Positions 48,362 through 61,214 of a stretch of 64,000 nt of DNA are shown here, piece by piece; the stretch's first letter is position 1; each line of letters begins with the position of its first letter. A model generated the notes under the pieces. The model ran no database searches, was not told where the DNA came from, and saw nothing but the letters and a program-made list of their open reading frames with translations. Source of the DNA: Protopterus annectens. Lineage: Eukaryota; Chordata; Ceratodontiformes; Protopteridae. The stretch lies in contig NC_056744.1 of assembly GCF_019279795.1 (NCBI RefSeq), positions 1,505,605,810-1,505,669,809 of the forward strand. Reading direction: 5' to 3'. The position numbers were made by a program, and so were the translations under genes.

Positions 48362-49360
48362 CTTATTCATAGGTTCATAGGTTCATAGGTAGGTACTAGG
48401 CTATTGGCCCTAGGGCCTATATAAGCTTAGCCAAAAATGTACCCTGGCTTTCGCCACCCAAGAAAATTATTTTTCTGTGCCCTTGTTGAGCAAAGCAACA
48501 GAAGTGATCCCTGGGGTGAATTTCCTATTTCCCATCTAATCATCAAGATTTTTCTTGAAGATTGCTAATGAGGAGTTCTGTTTGGCATAGATAGGTAGTC
48601 TGTTACAGAGTATGGGAAGTCTCTGGGACAGGAATCTATCCCTCCAGTATGTTCTGTTTATTGTGGTGACAAGGTTTAGGCCCCTAGAGCATGTAGCTCA
48701 GAAGGATTGGGATTTCTTTAAGTGGAGCATGTCCAACAGCTCTGGGTTTGGCATAGCTTTGTATGTTAAGCAGAGATCGCCTCTGAGTAGGCGATATATG
48801 ATGGAGTAAGGCTGGAGTTTTTTGAGATGGTCTGCGTAGGGCATCTGTTTGAGGCCAGTAATCCTCTTTGTGAGGTATTTCTGTGACCTTTCCAGTTGTT
48901 GTAGATGTCTTGTGAGGTACATACCAAAAGGGGCGTTGTACTCTATAATGGGTTTAATGAGTGATGAGTAGATGGGAACAATGACCTCTTTTTTTTCTGG
49001 ATGAGAAACCTTTTGTGATGAGGTGAGCCACGTAGAAGGATTTTCTGACCACTGTGGCAATGTGATTATCAAAGGAGAGACTACTGTCCACCTGTGTCCC
49101 AAGGTCTCTTATCACATTTTCAGCATTAAGTAGACTACCAGCTATGTGGTAGTTCATGGGTACAGAGTTTTTACCAACGGGGATGACAATACACTTTTTG
49201 GCATTGAGCTTCAGGCCATGGCTTTGACACCAGGCATCTGTCTCAGTGAGGCCCTTTTGTAGTATGTCCACATCGTTAGGAGTTTCGATTATGGCTCCTA
49301 GTTTGCAGTAATCTGCAAACTTTGTTAGCCAAAGACCTTCTGTGTAGACTTGTAAGTTCA
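48362..49360 (-). mobile_element. CR1 LINE copy C, 3' third with octamer end
   Basis: The minus strand runs EGLWLTKFADYCKLGAII (motif C altered to ADYC), DVDILQKGLTETDAWCQSHG, VIRDLGTQVDSSLSFDNHIA, VIVPIYSSLIKPIIEYNAPF, RHLQQLERSQKYLTKRI and LRGDLCLTYKAMPNPELLDM. One frame change lies near 49010-49050. The 3' end finishes in copies of the 8-mer CCTATGAA (48364-48390 as TTCATAGG), the kind of terminal octamer repeat typical of CR1. It is 5'-truncated near 49355. Confidence 0.85.
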
Positions 49361-50204
49361 GAAAACCCAAGTAACACATATCAAGGGTAACAAACCTTAT
49401 CACAAAGTATGAATGTATGATCACGCTGACTGCTCCCATTGTCCCTGACAGACTGTTCTTCACATGTGCACTTAGGGAGCCATGCACTTATACTGCTGTA
49501 CCCTGCTGATGTCAAATTTCTGCTGTGGTGCCATGCCATCCTGTGGCACTGTATTGGCACCATGTGTCCATGGTTTATTCCCTCAGACCCCTGCAACAGA
49601 AACATATACAAGTCCGTGACACATCTGTCATTCTGTATCATTGCTACTAAAACAAATCATAGAAGGTAAGATACACAAAGTTTGATGCAAAGTCATGACA
49701 TATGCCAGCATACAGTACCTGTTGTGGTCCAGAACAAATGGCTTGGCAAAACAATACTGCATTACACAAGTACATGTCAAGTAATATAGTCACTCTGTGC
49801 ATCAGACACATAGTTGCATTTCCCTGAATTGATGGCACAGATGACAGGGAAGTGACACAGGTATCATTACATGCAGAGGGTGTGGTGTGGGGGTGCTGGA
49901 GGCCTAGGCTGTGCAAACAGTTGACAGCACGTGTGTGAGTCAGGAAGGGGTGTGGGTTAGTTGGGCCATGCAGAGGTGCCATGTGTGTCTGTAGATGACC
50001 TGCATGTGACAGTGGTGTTTGAGAGTGTGCATGTACACAGCCAAGCCCAGTGCTAGCCATACCCATGTGTATGTTAGACAGCTGTGGACTGTACATGGTA
50101 GAGTGGACAGTTCACCACCTCCAGCCATGAACACGGGAACTGGCTCAGCCAGGGGTAGCACTGGCACCACCATGCCCAAGGTCAGATGTGGTGCTAGTAC
50201 CTAA
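49361..50204. other. No gene recognised
   Basis: This lies just downstream of the Myb-like gene's last coding part and may include its 3' untranslated region. Minus-strand frames at 49647-50179 have no motif. Confidence 0.35.
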
Positions 50205-52312
50205 TGCTGACTGCAGTTTGATGGAGCTGTGTCCCCCATGAGACCGCCCTGGACCATGAGCCCATGGCCTGCCATGTCATGGGGTAGACAGCACACTTCC
50301 CTCTGTAGTGCTGGAGGTACTACCACTATGGGACTGTGACTGTGCATGGCCATGTGGACTCTCAGCAGATTCTGTTGCTGACCTACATCCAGATGTCCAA
50401 TGCCCAACTCCAACCAGATGTTCCAGCACAGACAATGTGCTGTCCAAGACAGACATTCTCTCAGCCCACTGTCTGTCTACTGCATCAGTGAACTGATCCA
50501 GGGTGTCCCTAGTGTAGTGAAGGCAGTCATGGATGTCAGACTGTGCTGCATCCATAACCCTAAGCATCCATCTGGTGTTGTATTCAAAATGTGCCTGAGC
50601 CTACATGACAACCCAAAACATGTGCTGGGTGACCCATGATGTGACACCTGTGGCTGGAGATGGATGGGCAGCAGTCCTCATTTGAGCACCCCTGTCAATC
50701 CACCTGTGTCAGACCTCATCAGATTCACTGGCTATGGCCATTGTCTACACTCACTGAAGCCATAGTTGCCACACTGTCCTGTTCAATGTCATCACCATCT
50801 GACTGTCCAATATCTGTGGCCTCTGGGGACTGGGTATGTGTGGGCATACTGACTGTGTGCAGGGACAATGTAGGCAGAAGAGGGATGTCAACCTCAGGGA
50901 TAGATTCCGTCTCCGGCAACCCCACCTGTGCCTCACTATGGCCACCATCATCATCAGAGTCCGATGAGACACTGACATCAGGTTGTGAGGGGGACAGACT
51001 CCAACCCCCCCCCCCCAGTCACCTGTGAGAAGCCAGACAAAAGCAATACATTGCTACCTGTACAATTATGTATGGTAATCCACACAGACTCATACAGATG
51101 AGGATACACAACTGCATTACCAGTCCCACATCTTCCCATCTCCACTCCCATACACAACAGACAACTTCACAACAATATAAAAGTCAAGGCCTTTACAACA
51201 TGCACTTCAGCTATATCCAGCTAAAGTTGCCAGTACACTATACCTGTAAGGTATGCAATATGACACTATATGTGATAAAACTACACATACAACCTAGTGC
51301 ACTTATCTTGAGAATGATATGCCAGTACTAGTGTCACTGCCTAAGGTATGTACCATCTTCCTCTTGTGTTTGAGCAGGCATCTTGGTGCAAGTCCCTCAT
51401 GTGTACCAGGCTGTGTAGTCACTCATGACTATAAGTGCAAATGTGTTAATGTTCTTTCAAATACACACCTGTGATTACCCAGTCTATGAACTGTAGTCAA
51501 CTGTTCCAGAATGGAACATACAAATATTCTACTCTGGCTAAACACAACATTTGTATATAGGGCAATGTGGCAGCCCTTATGTTTTACAGGGTATATATTA
51601 TCCATTAAACAACTGTATCATACTTACCAGGTACAGGACCATGGTCTTGGGCCACACCTGATGGACCTATGGAAAGGTGAGGGAGAGGTGTTCTCAGCAC
51701 CACCAAATGTTGCAGCACTACAAGGTAATATGTGCATATATCCACATGTACAGTAATGTGCATATATCCACATGTACAGTACCTACTGTGATACTGACTG
51801 TATTGCTGACATTCTAAGTATGCGTACACAACTGAGCTTAAACTCCAACCCCCCCAATGCAGATAGACAGGTACAGGTATGTACAGCCTCCCACAATGAC
51901 TGATACAGTATTACACTGGTGAACACAATAAGCTGACTTGGACACTCCTCTGATGTGCACACTGTGGCATCCACCTCCACAATGTATGGTGTGATGGATG
52001 CCTGGGAGCTGTTGTGTGTTCCTAGGTTTACAAGGAATTCCTCTGTGGTAGAGAGTGGTTGTTCCATTACAGGTGCTCCACCAGTGGTGGCACTATCCCT
52101 GGCTATATCAGCTGCCCTTCATCTTGCAGTATTCACCATGTCTGTAGCCTGGTGTTGGACCTGCTCATAGGTCCTGTCTAGCTGGCCAATTTCGTTGACA
52201 CCCAGCCCAAGGTCTACCCACAATGCTTCCCACTGCTATGATTGTGCTTCCTCCTGAACAACAAGATGTGTTGGTGCTGTCTGAGTCCATCCACTATTTT
52301 CTCATTCTCCAC
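50205..52312 (-). pseudogene. Harbinger Myb/SANT-like gene, second copy, multi-exon relic
   Basis: The first exon part (about 51930-52312) reads FSDVENEKIVDGLRQHQH, then after a shift WEALWVDLGLGVNEIG and YEQVQHQATDMVNTA, then TTEEFLVNLGTHNSS and YIVEVDATVC. It matches the first exon at 2619-3032. A 39-nt micro-exon lies at 51628-51666 with AG/GT borders. A last coding part (about 50270-51000) holds an acidic serine/aspartate stretch (SSDSDDDGGHSE), then MDAAQSDIHDCLHYTRDTL and DSTLSVLEHLVG, which looks like the C-terminal helix of such proteins. Shifts and stops make it a pseudogene. A long CR1 abuts its N-terminus at 52331. Confidence 0.6.
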
Positions 52313-52330
52313 ATCTGAGAAGGGGACATG

Positions 52331-55235
52331 TTCATAGGTTCATAGATCCATAGGTGTGTACTAGGCTAATGGCCCTGGAGCCTTTACAAGCCTAGCCAAT
52401 AGAAGTGCCCTGGCATTGTGCCACTCAATGTTAGTTCTCTGTGCCTTTATCAAGTAGAGCCACTGGAATGATCCCGGGGTGAAATTTCTAGTTCCCATCC
52501 ACTCATCAAGATTTCTCTTGAAGTGGGCCAGTGAGGTGCTCTGCTTGACATCTATGGGAAGTCTGTTCCAGAGCATGGGCAGTCTCTGGGTTAGGGACCT
52601 GTACCTCCAGCATGTTCTGTTGATTGTGGTAATGAGGTTGAGGTCTCTAGAGCATATGGTGATGAGGGATTGGGATTTCTTTAGATGTAGCATTTCTAAC
52701 AGAGCTGGGTCAGACATAGCTTTGTAAGTCAAGCAGAGATTGCCTCTTAGTAGATGATATTAGATAGAGAATAGCTTGAGATTTTTTGAGTCTGTCTGTG
52801 TAGGACATGTGTTTAAGGCCTAGGATCCTCTTCGTGAGGTACTTTTGTTGCCTCTCCAGCAGTTGCAGGTGTCTAGTGAGGCACATGCCAAATGGGGCAT
52901 TATACTCTATGATCTGTCTAATGAGGGAAGAGTCGAGAGAAATGATGACCTCTTTCTTTCTGGATGTAAAACCTTGGTAATGAGATGTGCCACATAGAAG
53001 GACTTTCTGACCACAGTGGAAATGTGGTGGTCAAAGTAGAAGTTGCTGTCACCATGTGTCCACAGATCTCTTATAACTCCTTTAAGGTTCATTGGGCTCC
53101 CATCGATGTGGTAATTAGTGGGAACTGAGTTTTTCCCAAAGGGGATGATGATGCATTTTTGGCATTAAGCTTAAGGTCATGGTTTCAACACCAGTTATTG
53201 GTCTCAGTGAGGCCTTTCTGTAGGATGTTTGCATCACTTGTGGAGTTAATAATGGTTCCTGGCTTGCAGTCATCTGAGAACTTGGTCAGCCAGAGTCCCT
53301 CCATGTTGGCCTGGACTTCTGAGAAGTAGATGCCGAACAGGATGGGACCCAGGACCGAACTCTGTGGGACTCTACTCATGGCTGGTCGGCAGTCTGACTT
53401 GGAGTCCACTACTTTCATACTGTGGGTTCTATTTGTGAGCCAATTTGCAATCCACCTAATGATATAGGGGTTGATGCCTAGTTTGGTGAGTTTATCAATA
53501 ATTCCTGAGTGAGGAGTGGTATCAAAGGTCTTGGCCAGACTTGAGGTAAGCTGTATGAACTACCTTACCCTCATCCACAGCTCTGGTGACTGACAGGAAA
53601 TCAACTAGGTTGAGCAGGCATGATCTACCTTTCACATAACCAAACTGCATGGGATCTAGAGTTTGGAGATTCCTTATATCCTTCTTAATTATGTCCATAA
53701 CCTTACATATCAGGCTCATCAGGCTAACGGGGTGATAATTTCCAGGGACTATAGTCACTCCTCCTTTATGGAGGGGGATGACTGTAGCAGTGCACCATTC
53801 GATAGGGACAAAGCCTGAGGTAAGGCTGTGAATGAACAGGGCACACAGATTTGGTGCCAGTTCATTTTGTAATTCATGTAGAACACAGCAAGGGATATTG
53901 TCAGGTCCCATAGAAGCTGTATTCTTGGCCTTGGACAATGCAGCTTTAACCTGTGCTGCAGTAATGCTGGGTACCTGGCATTCTTCCAGTATTGAGATTG
54001 GTCCTTTGGGGGGGGAGGGGTAAAGTTGGTACTGCATCTCTCGGACAGTATGTTGGCAATATCTGTTGGCTCAATGTAGGAGGTACCATTGTGCAGTAAC
54101 TCCGAGCAAATCTGGAAATTGCCGTGGAGATTCTTGATATAACTATAGAAGGCTTTGCAGTTGTTTTTAGTGTCTGCCACAATTCTGCCTTCATAGCTGG
54201 CTTTGGAAGTTTTGATGAGGGATCTCAACTTTTTGTTGAGGCTAATAAGGGAATTTTTCCCAATCTTGGGACTTCAACTTTTTCTGCAAGTTTCTTCCTT
54301 CTGTTATGGAGTTAATTAATGGCAGGGGACCACCAGATTGGCTTCCTTTTTTTGGAGGAGAGTATCTTGGTCCTGTTGGGTTTGGCTAGTTCCATGCATC
54401 TATGTACGTGCTCATACAGTGCATTGCTGTATGATTTGGCAGTCATACATCTATTGTCCATTGGTATGGGTGCCATGAAGTTAGCCACCTCTGTTTTTAG
54501 GCATCCAAAGTCAGCTTTGGAGAAGTTTTTCATGGTGGATACCTTTGCAGGGGTTGTGGGCAAGATGTCAGTTTCCATGGTGATTAATTTGTGGTCGGAT
54601 CTAACCAGAGAGGAATTGACTATTGGTGTAGAGCAATGGTTGCCCATGTTAGTAATAACAAGGTCAAGGATGTTGCTTCCTCTAGTGGGGGTAAGAATGA
54701 GCTGGTCCAGGGCATTGGAATTGATAAATTCCAGGAAGCGTTGCGCCAGTGCATTGGTGCATGAGTAGTTTTCCCAGTTGATGGAGGGGTAGTTGAAGTC
54801 ACCTAGTATGAGGGTGTTGGGTTGGATCTTAATAGTTTCCAGGGTACTTAGGAATGTGGGATGAGAGTCTTGGGACATGGTTGGGGATCTATAGCAGGCT
54901 ACGACCTGAATCACCATCTTACCCAATGTTAGTTTAACCTGGAGTATCTCAGACACATTATGCTGGGCTACTAGTCTGGTGGTGTGCATAGCCTTTATGA
55001 ATATGTAGACACCACCACCTTTGGAGCTTCAGTCCATGTTCTGGGGCCGAAAGGTGTGGAATGAGTTATAGCCTGGTAGTGCAGGGGTGCTTTCTGCTGC
55101 TTTAAACCAGGTCTCTGTTACAGCACAAATGTTGATGTTCTCCATTTTGAGGAATGCTTTGAGTGAGTGCATCTTGAGATTTAGACTTCTATGTTCTGTC
55201 TTCTGCAGTACATGGTTCCTGAAAGGCAACAAAAG
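52331..55235 (-). mobile_element. CR1 LINE copy D, longest copy (ORF2 nearly complete)
   Basis: On the minus strand: endonuclease (ICAVTETWFKAAEST, VACYRSPTMSQDSHP, LILGDFNYPSINWENY, GSNILDLVITNMG, VRSDHKLITM), linker (KKRKPIWWSPAIN, AISRFARSY), reverse transcriptase (NTASMGPDNIPCCVLHEL, SLMSLICKVM, TLDPMQFGYVKGRSCLLN, SRVPQSSVLGPILFGIYFSE, LTKFSDDCKPGTII with S for A in FADD) and C-terminus (IRDLWTHGDSNFYFDHHI, TSLAHFKRNLDEWMG). Stops and shifts occur in most segments. The 3' end is made of TTCATAGG octamers (52331-52350). The 5' end is cut just before the endonuclease; no ORF1 esterase is present. Confidence 0.88.
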
Positions 55236-57439
55236 GGGAACACATTACAGGACCAGATATGTGGACATCAACCATGTACAGACTCAACATGCCCATAATG
55301 GCCTGGACTATCCACTGCTCCCTCACATGTCATACCCCACCATCTGGCAACATACTATGTGTCTGGATACCACTAAGATAGTAGCAATACCGGGATATGT
55401 CCCTGTGTGCCTTGACAGATTTTACTGCATGTTCCTACACCCAGCACTGCAGTCTACTGTGGTGTGTCCCCTACAGGCAAACTGCCATTAATATGTCATA
55501 CAGCCACAACCAGACAAATAGTAGTGTGCTATTAAAAACACTATATGGGGACAGTCTAGCAATACCAGTGTGCCACAATGACAGAAAACAATGCAAACTT
55601 GCTATAATATATGTTCCCTGTAGGCATTACACCTCTCAACTCTACAGATGTTTGCCTCATAGTTTTGGTCATTTTCACACAAAATTGTAGACTTCTGACA
55701 AATGGTTGGCCAATCATTGATGGCTGATGTCAGAAAATACAGACAGACATCTGAATATCAGACGTCATACCCTTCAGAATACAGTTATGCTACTGTAATA
55801 TCTGTTATTCTATTCACTTTCTTACTTTGTACGAGCAATCTGTAAACAGTGTCCCTACTTTTGGGCTTTTGTCCCTCCATTACTTAAGGCTTTGTCCAGA
55901 TTTCTTGCTGTAAGAGGTTGACAGTTATGTTAGGCATAGCTCTCAACCAAACAGGGACAAATGTCAACAGAATCAGGGATGTAGCCAGAGTTCATCAGGG
56001 ACATTCAGGGACACTTTTAAAATGTTAGCACTATTTGTGTGAGACATTGATAGAATGAGTGGAGGTGACTTACTGTACATCATTTGACATTGCAGGAGTG
56101 TACACCCTTACTTTTTGTCACTATGTATTAAGTGTATTTCACTAGCTTTCTTACAACAATCGACCATTGCAGGAGGGATTGACAGGGATAGAGCTAAGAC
56201 GTGATTGAAAATCAGGGACAGTTGTGAGGCATGCCTGTAGGTGTAGGACAGCAGAGTTTCAATGGCATATCATTACCGTAGACTAAGACAGGCTTACTGC
56301 TGTAATTCCTATTCCCCATACCTCCATCCTCCCATCTGCACCCTGTTATATGGAAATATCTATTACATACAGGTTGGAGTGCAGTACTCTTTTGCTGAAC
56401 TTTGCTTCCAGTAATCTTTTGAAAATACTCTCTCTGTGTGAGTTAAGTCTCATACACACCTGCTCCCCATAGCTAGCTGCTTGCCTTTTTAAGATACTGC
56501 TCATTAGCAGGTAATTGCCTCTGAACTAATCTGTGGCTCAGATTTGCTATTTGCAGCCAAAACAGGTGAATTGCACTATCATTAGCCAATGACATCCCAC
56601 CACAGTGCAATGTATAAGGCTTTCATGTAGACCTGGGCCCCTTTCTTACTTGTTAAGATGGGCATTACTGAGGTGTGGAGACTACGGCATTGCAGACTGT
56701 AGGTACCATAATTATCAACTGTAGAGATTTATGCAGCATGTCCAAAATTTCGCCTCATATGTGTGGTCAGTGTCCCATGGCATTCTGGTCATCTGGCAGT
56801 TCACTGGCAAACATTGTGAGTTGAGGTCAGTAATGAAAGACACACATTTGAGTGTCAGACTTCATACCCCTCAGAATATGCATGCTAATGCAATAGCTGT
56901 TATTCTATCAACTTACTATCTTTGTAGGTGCAAACTGTTAAACCTGTCCCTATCTCTGGGTGTTTGTTCCTCCATTAAGTATGGCTGTGTCTGGATCCCT
57001 TGTTCTAGGGGGTTGGGAGGTATGGTAGGTCTGTAGCAGCTACCTTTACATACAGCTGTGTGTGCTACAGGCTGTGGCTGCTGCTGGAGCCTAGAACACA
57101 TATTGTGGAATGTGAACTATTTCAAGGACAACAAGCTGGACATTTAACTGTGGCAGATATGTCAGCCCTGTCATTCCAGCAGAGCCAGAGTAAGGGTACC
57201 CCTTACAGTCCAATCGAGGCATGTGATTAAGGTACGTCTGTTATGCAACAATGCCAATAATAGAGTGGTAGGCAACATATAGTTAGGCTATACAGATACG
57301 TGCAGTGTGTCCCTACTTGGAGGCCTTTGACTTGCAAAACTGGATAGCAGTTCATTAATTAGCAGTAACCTGTGTGGATAAAGATTGCATGACGCAGTCA
57401 TTAATTGCTTTCTTCACAATAATTTAATTGATCTGCTAT
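55236..57439. other. No gene recognised; dispersed repeat fragments
   Basis: Copies of the dispersed repeat seen at the window start lie at about 55620-55680, 55842-55945 and 56930-57030, sharing GTCCCT, TCCATTA, GTCCAGATTTCTTG and AGCTCTCAAC words. The first part (55236-55700) may be upstream sequence of the second Harbinger Myb-like gene. No coding motif was found. Confidence 0.4.
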
Positions 57440-57535
57440 ACAAAACTGGATTTGAACCCAGGACTGTATGTGGCAAAATGTACAGTTTACAGGGCATTTT
57501 ATAGACTGAGCTTCTGAGTCACTGCTAGAGTATGT
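57440..57535 (-). mobile_element. tRNA-like SINE, type 2, copy 1
   Basis: The minus strand has box A (GTGACTCAGAAGCTCAGTC) and box B (TGGGTTCAAATCC, complement at 57448-57459) with CATTTTGCCACATACAGTCC between them. The middle is shared with the copy at 59945. The tail is not defined. Confidence 0.5.
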
Positions 57536-58679
57536 GTATTTGCAAGATATATGTGCAGACATACAAGCTGTGATACACATTGTCTGCATCCATGAGTATG
57601 TGACTGGCTTTCTATGGCTGTATTTCTGCACAAGGGTCACAGCTAAACATGTACTTTGCCATCACTGCTTTAGTAGATGTCTTTCTACATGTTGTTCATA
57701 AAAGGGCACATTTGCCTGCTATCACAAGCCTCACTTACATCCATTATTATGTCTCTGGCTGTTTGTTGGTGTATTATTGCAGCAGAGTCCCAGGTACACT
57801 CCTATTTTTCCCATTATTTTTTATTCCAGTTTGCGCGGTGCAGCGAGGCAAGCAGCTAAACTAAGACATGTCTAATGACTCTAAGTGGCAATCACTGTGT
57901 TTTAAGGAAAACACCTGCTTTAATTAAGATCTGCATGGTGTGATGGGCTTGAGTTTGAAACATGGTAGAGGTGTTTATTTTGTACAGGTGTCTGACAATG
58001 TAATAAACACATTTAATCATTAAAGCTCTATTTAAGCTAAGCTAAGCTAAGCGGGATGCTGCTCCACACAGGTTTGCACAAATCTGTACATAAAGACAAA
58101 GAACAGAAAAAGTGAGTCACAGGAAAGAAGTGAAATGGGGGCAAGCAAGAGGAAAAATACAGTTAAAGGCAGGTAGGGATGTGCAGGAAGTGTGTAGGAA
58201 AGAACTATAGCTATCAGTTTTTTTGTATAGCAAAAGCTATGCACTTTGACAGAATTTGTAGATGAATTTGGAATCTCAAACCCCAGAGAGAGGAGTGAGG
58301 ACAACATAACTGTGTTGTCGAGCCACTTGGACCAAATTACTTGTGTCCAGTGGACACGTGGGAAATAGAAAGCTATGTATGGGGTGATAGATATTTTTTT
58401 GGGGGGACAGGTGCCCATTTTTTTTCAACGTGACAGTGAAATGCTATGGAAGGGTCATAGGTACATGTGGGGAGGTAAGTTGGATATAAGAGGATGCTTT
58501 CCCAAACAGACAAGATAGACAAGACAGCAGACAGGGGTGGTGTGTGACACATGAGGTAGGTGAACACCTTGGATGGGGAGGGTGATATGGAATCCAAGTT
58601 TCATGTGCCTCCAGATGGCAGCAGTGTGACGTTCCTACCCATGGGACTGTCATTACTGCTCCTTCACTGGCCAGAGGGT
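57536..58679. other. No gene recognised; (GCTAA)n minisatellite
   Basis: A short run of AGCTA/GCTAA repeats lies at about 58033-58051. Frames in this stretch show no motif. Confidence 0.4.
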
Positions 58680-59000
58680 GGCTGTCCTGGAAGTTGGGCA
58701 CCAGGGTGAGGTTTCCCCACCAGGTTTGCCAGCATGCTCTCAATCTATTGTAGGTGGTGTTCATAGCTGTGATGAGCAATCTTGTGCACCATGATGGGCA
58801 GTTGAGCCTGGGTGACAACAGCCACTCCACCACCTCTCCTAGGGGGAAGCCAGGCCCCATCCTCTGAGGAGGTCCCACCCAACACTGCTGGTAGTGCAGG
58901 GCCAGTGGAGGGGCATCACTGGTCTGAGTCTCAGAAATGCCAGGACCCATTGCCATTGTCAGTTGAGGCAAGGTAGGCAGATCAGCTGGAACTGGCCTAC
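58680..59000 (-). pseudogene. Third Harbinger Myb-like relic, C-terminal part
   Basis: Across frames the minus strand reads LPQLTMAMGPGISETQTSD, then GTSSEDGAWLPPRRGGGVAV and QAQLPIMVHKIAHHSYEHH followed by IESMLANLVG. An acidic/serine stretch followed by a helical end is the layout of the C-terminus of Harbinger Myb-like proteins, and it lies 2.2 kb downstream of a SANT-like piece (61215-61445). The link between the two is inference. Confidence 0.35.
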
Positions 59001-59944
59001 CATGACATGCTTTGATAATGGAGTTATAGCAATAAGTATAGGTTAGTTTTTACTAATAACAGCATGGCAGAACATTGGAAATAACCTAATTACATATCAA
59101 TGTATATTATGTGAAACACAACAATAAATAATAGAACTGTCAGTATGTTAACAGCATACCAGTAACATTTACAGCATGAATAAGTTAATATGCAACTATT
59201 ATAATACATAACAATAGTAAAACACGTCCCAAAATACAGTTAATGTAACAATGTATGTTAATAGCAAACCATAACCAATGAATAACAATAATAAATAAAT
59301 GAAGATAAGGGTGGGGAGTGAGAGGAAAATAGTCACAATAGTGACATTGCAGGTTATTTCCCAGACAACAGTACTGCTGTCTACTCTACAGGCCTGTATT
59401 TTCTTTATGTGTACAGTGGTACACAACTACACATAGCACTTGCACATCAGGTGGACATATATAACTGCCGAGGTGTTATGTGAGCTGATTTGGTGATGCT
59501 TTGCAATCCAGGTAATGATTTCCATGGTAATCTTGTGACAAACAGATTACACAATAGTAATTAAAGTATGTGAAATTGTGACACTTGAGAGACATGTATG
59601 TGTATAGTACAGACATTAAACAGCTGCCATGCCTTAGTTGGCAGTCATGGGAATAGAACCCAATAGCAGTGACTGAAGCAGACTTCTGCATAGAATATAA
59701 TAATTGACTGCAGCTACTTTTAACAGATATTCCAGGCATACAACCATACTGGGATTACACATTTCATTTCTGACTGAACATTGCTGATAAACACATGCTT
59801 GCTAACAATTTTAATGGTCTGTGACATCTAAACACACAATTATCGACTCCTAATATGGTCTAACTCTCCCATTTACCTATAGTTCCTGTGTAGAGAGAAC
59901 TTGTGAGCATTATGTGACTGCTACTGTAATATTTACTGCTATCT
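59001..59944. other. No gene recognised
   Basis: A/T-rich sequence; if the third Myb-like relic is real this is its intron. Confidence 0.35.
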
Positions 59945-60035
59945 ACCACTGGATTTGATCCCTGGACTGTGTGTGGCAAAATGTACTATATACAGTGCAT
60001 TTAACAAACTCAGCTACTGGGGCACTGTTGATTAC
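59945..60035 (-). mobile_element. tRNA-like SINE, type 2, copy 2
   Basis: The minus strand has a box-A-like CCCAGTAGCTGAGTTTG and box B AGGGATCAAATCC (complement at 59951-59962) with CATTTTGCCACACACAGTCC between them, as in the copy at 57440. Confidence 0.5.
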
Positions 60036-60234
60036 TGAGTGGGTGATATTTGCCTAGAGCTCACCTGTAGCCAAAATATGACCTGGTAATACTACTGCAG
60101 TGTTATACTAGACTGCAGTGACAGTAGAATGCACATGTATGAAATACAAGCATAATGCAGATAGTAGGTAAGCTATATTTCTGCATCAACAATGCTGGTG
60201 TACACATTTTATTCTTAGTGGTTTGAAATCAACA

Positions 60235-60460
60235 CATAGTTTAGTACTAAGCTAACTGCCCTTGCAAGCCATTTTAAGCCTAGCCAATTATCCCTTGTGA
60301 GACTCAAACCCTGCACCTTTTGATTGTAAGGCAAACACCTGAGCCATTAAGCCACCCTCCCAAACCAAATTACTAGCTGACTGGCACTACAAACATGGTA
60401 GGACTCAAACCTACAATCTTCTGATCTGACATTAGACACCTTAGCCATTAGGCCACATGA
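60235..60460 (-). mobile_element. Dimeric tRNA-derived SINE with CR1-like 3' tail
   Basis: Two tRNA-like heads follow one another on the minus strand: TGGCCTAATGGCTAAGGTGT with AGGTTTGAGTCC (60450 to 60390), then TGGCTTAATGGCTCAGGTGT with GGGTTTGAGTC (60357 to 60295). After the second head the sequence (60235-60290) aligns with the last 60 bases of CR1 copies C and D: on the plus strand CATAG, GTACTA, GCTAA, GCCCT and AAGCCTAGCCAAT occur in the same order and nearly the same spacing. This is the build of a SINE that borrows a LINE tail so that the CR1 enzyme can copy it. Confidence 0.65.
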
Positions 60461-61214
60461 TAAACTGGCCACTCAGCTCATGGAGTGGGCTACCTCACCC
60501 ATATACCTTTAGTACCTGATGTCTGTGAGTATTATGTGATCAATATTGGCCTAGAGACAGCATTGAACAATACTATATGAGTTAACCAATCCATTTTGCA
60601 GCCATTACATTTACATTCTACAGCTATTGTGGTGTTATACTTGACTGCAACAATTTACATTACAGCCTGAAAGCATACAGGTCTACTGCAATGATTACAA
60701 TAAGACAGTCCTGATGTACACCATTTTTCTTGTTGTTATTGTTGTTTCATGTTTTTATTGAACTACTATAGGTATTATTCATTTATTGCACTACAGCTCT
60801 AATTCCACATTTATTACACTAGAGACTTCAGTGTATATACTTTTTTGCAGTTATTGGCCTTGTTTCATTTTTTTATTGCACTACAGGTGGCATTATTCAT
60901 TCATTGCACTACAGCTCTAATTCCAGAGTTACTGCACTACAGATATTACTGTATATACCTTACTGCAATTAATGCTTTACTCTTTCTTTCTTATTTCAGT
61001 ACAGTTAGCATAATACAACCGTACTCACCACACTTATGGTGCAACACTGCCAAGCACCCAGCATGCGACTCGACATTACGTGCCCTCTCAGCTGCAGCCA
61101 TGGGGAGAGAAGCACACCATTATGCATACCATTTTTGCAGACATACAGCTTTCATTTAGTTAAGAGAGCAGAAGTGATACTTACATACCAGTGGGGCATT
61201 CCCAGCCCTTGCTT
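60461..61214. other. No gene recognised
   Basis: A/T-rich sequence with two similar pieces, TTATTGCACTACAG with a following ATTCATT, at about 60790 and 60880, suggesting a small local duplication. Confidence 0.4.

Noticed and set aside
58444-58971. 175-codon minus-strand frame as a host gene
   Set aside because: The better reading is a shifted relic resembling a Harbinger Myb-like C-terminus; the long frame mixes this with unrelated sequence.
60290-60460. tRNA genes on the minus strand
   Set aside because: Box A and box B fit, but the cloverleaf arms are poor and a CR1-like tail follows, so these are SINE heads and not tRNA genes.
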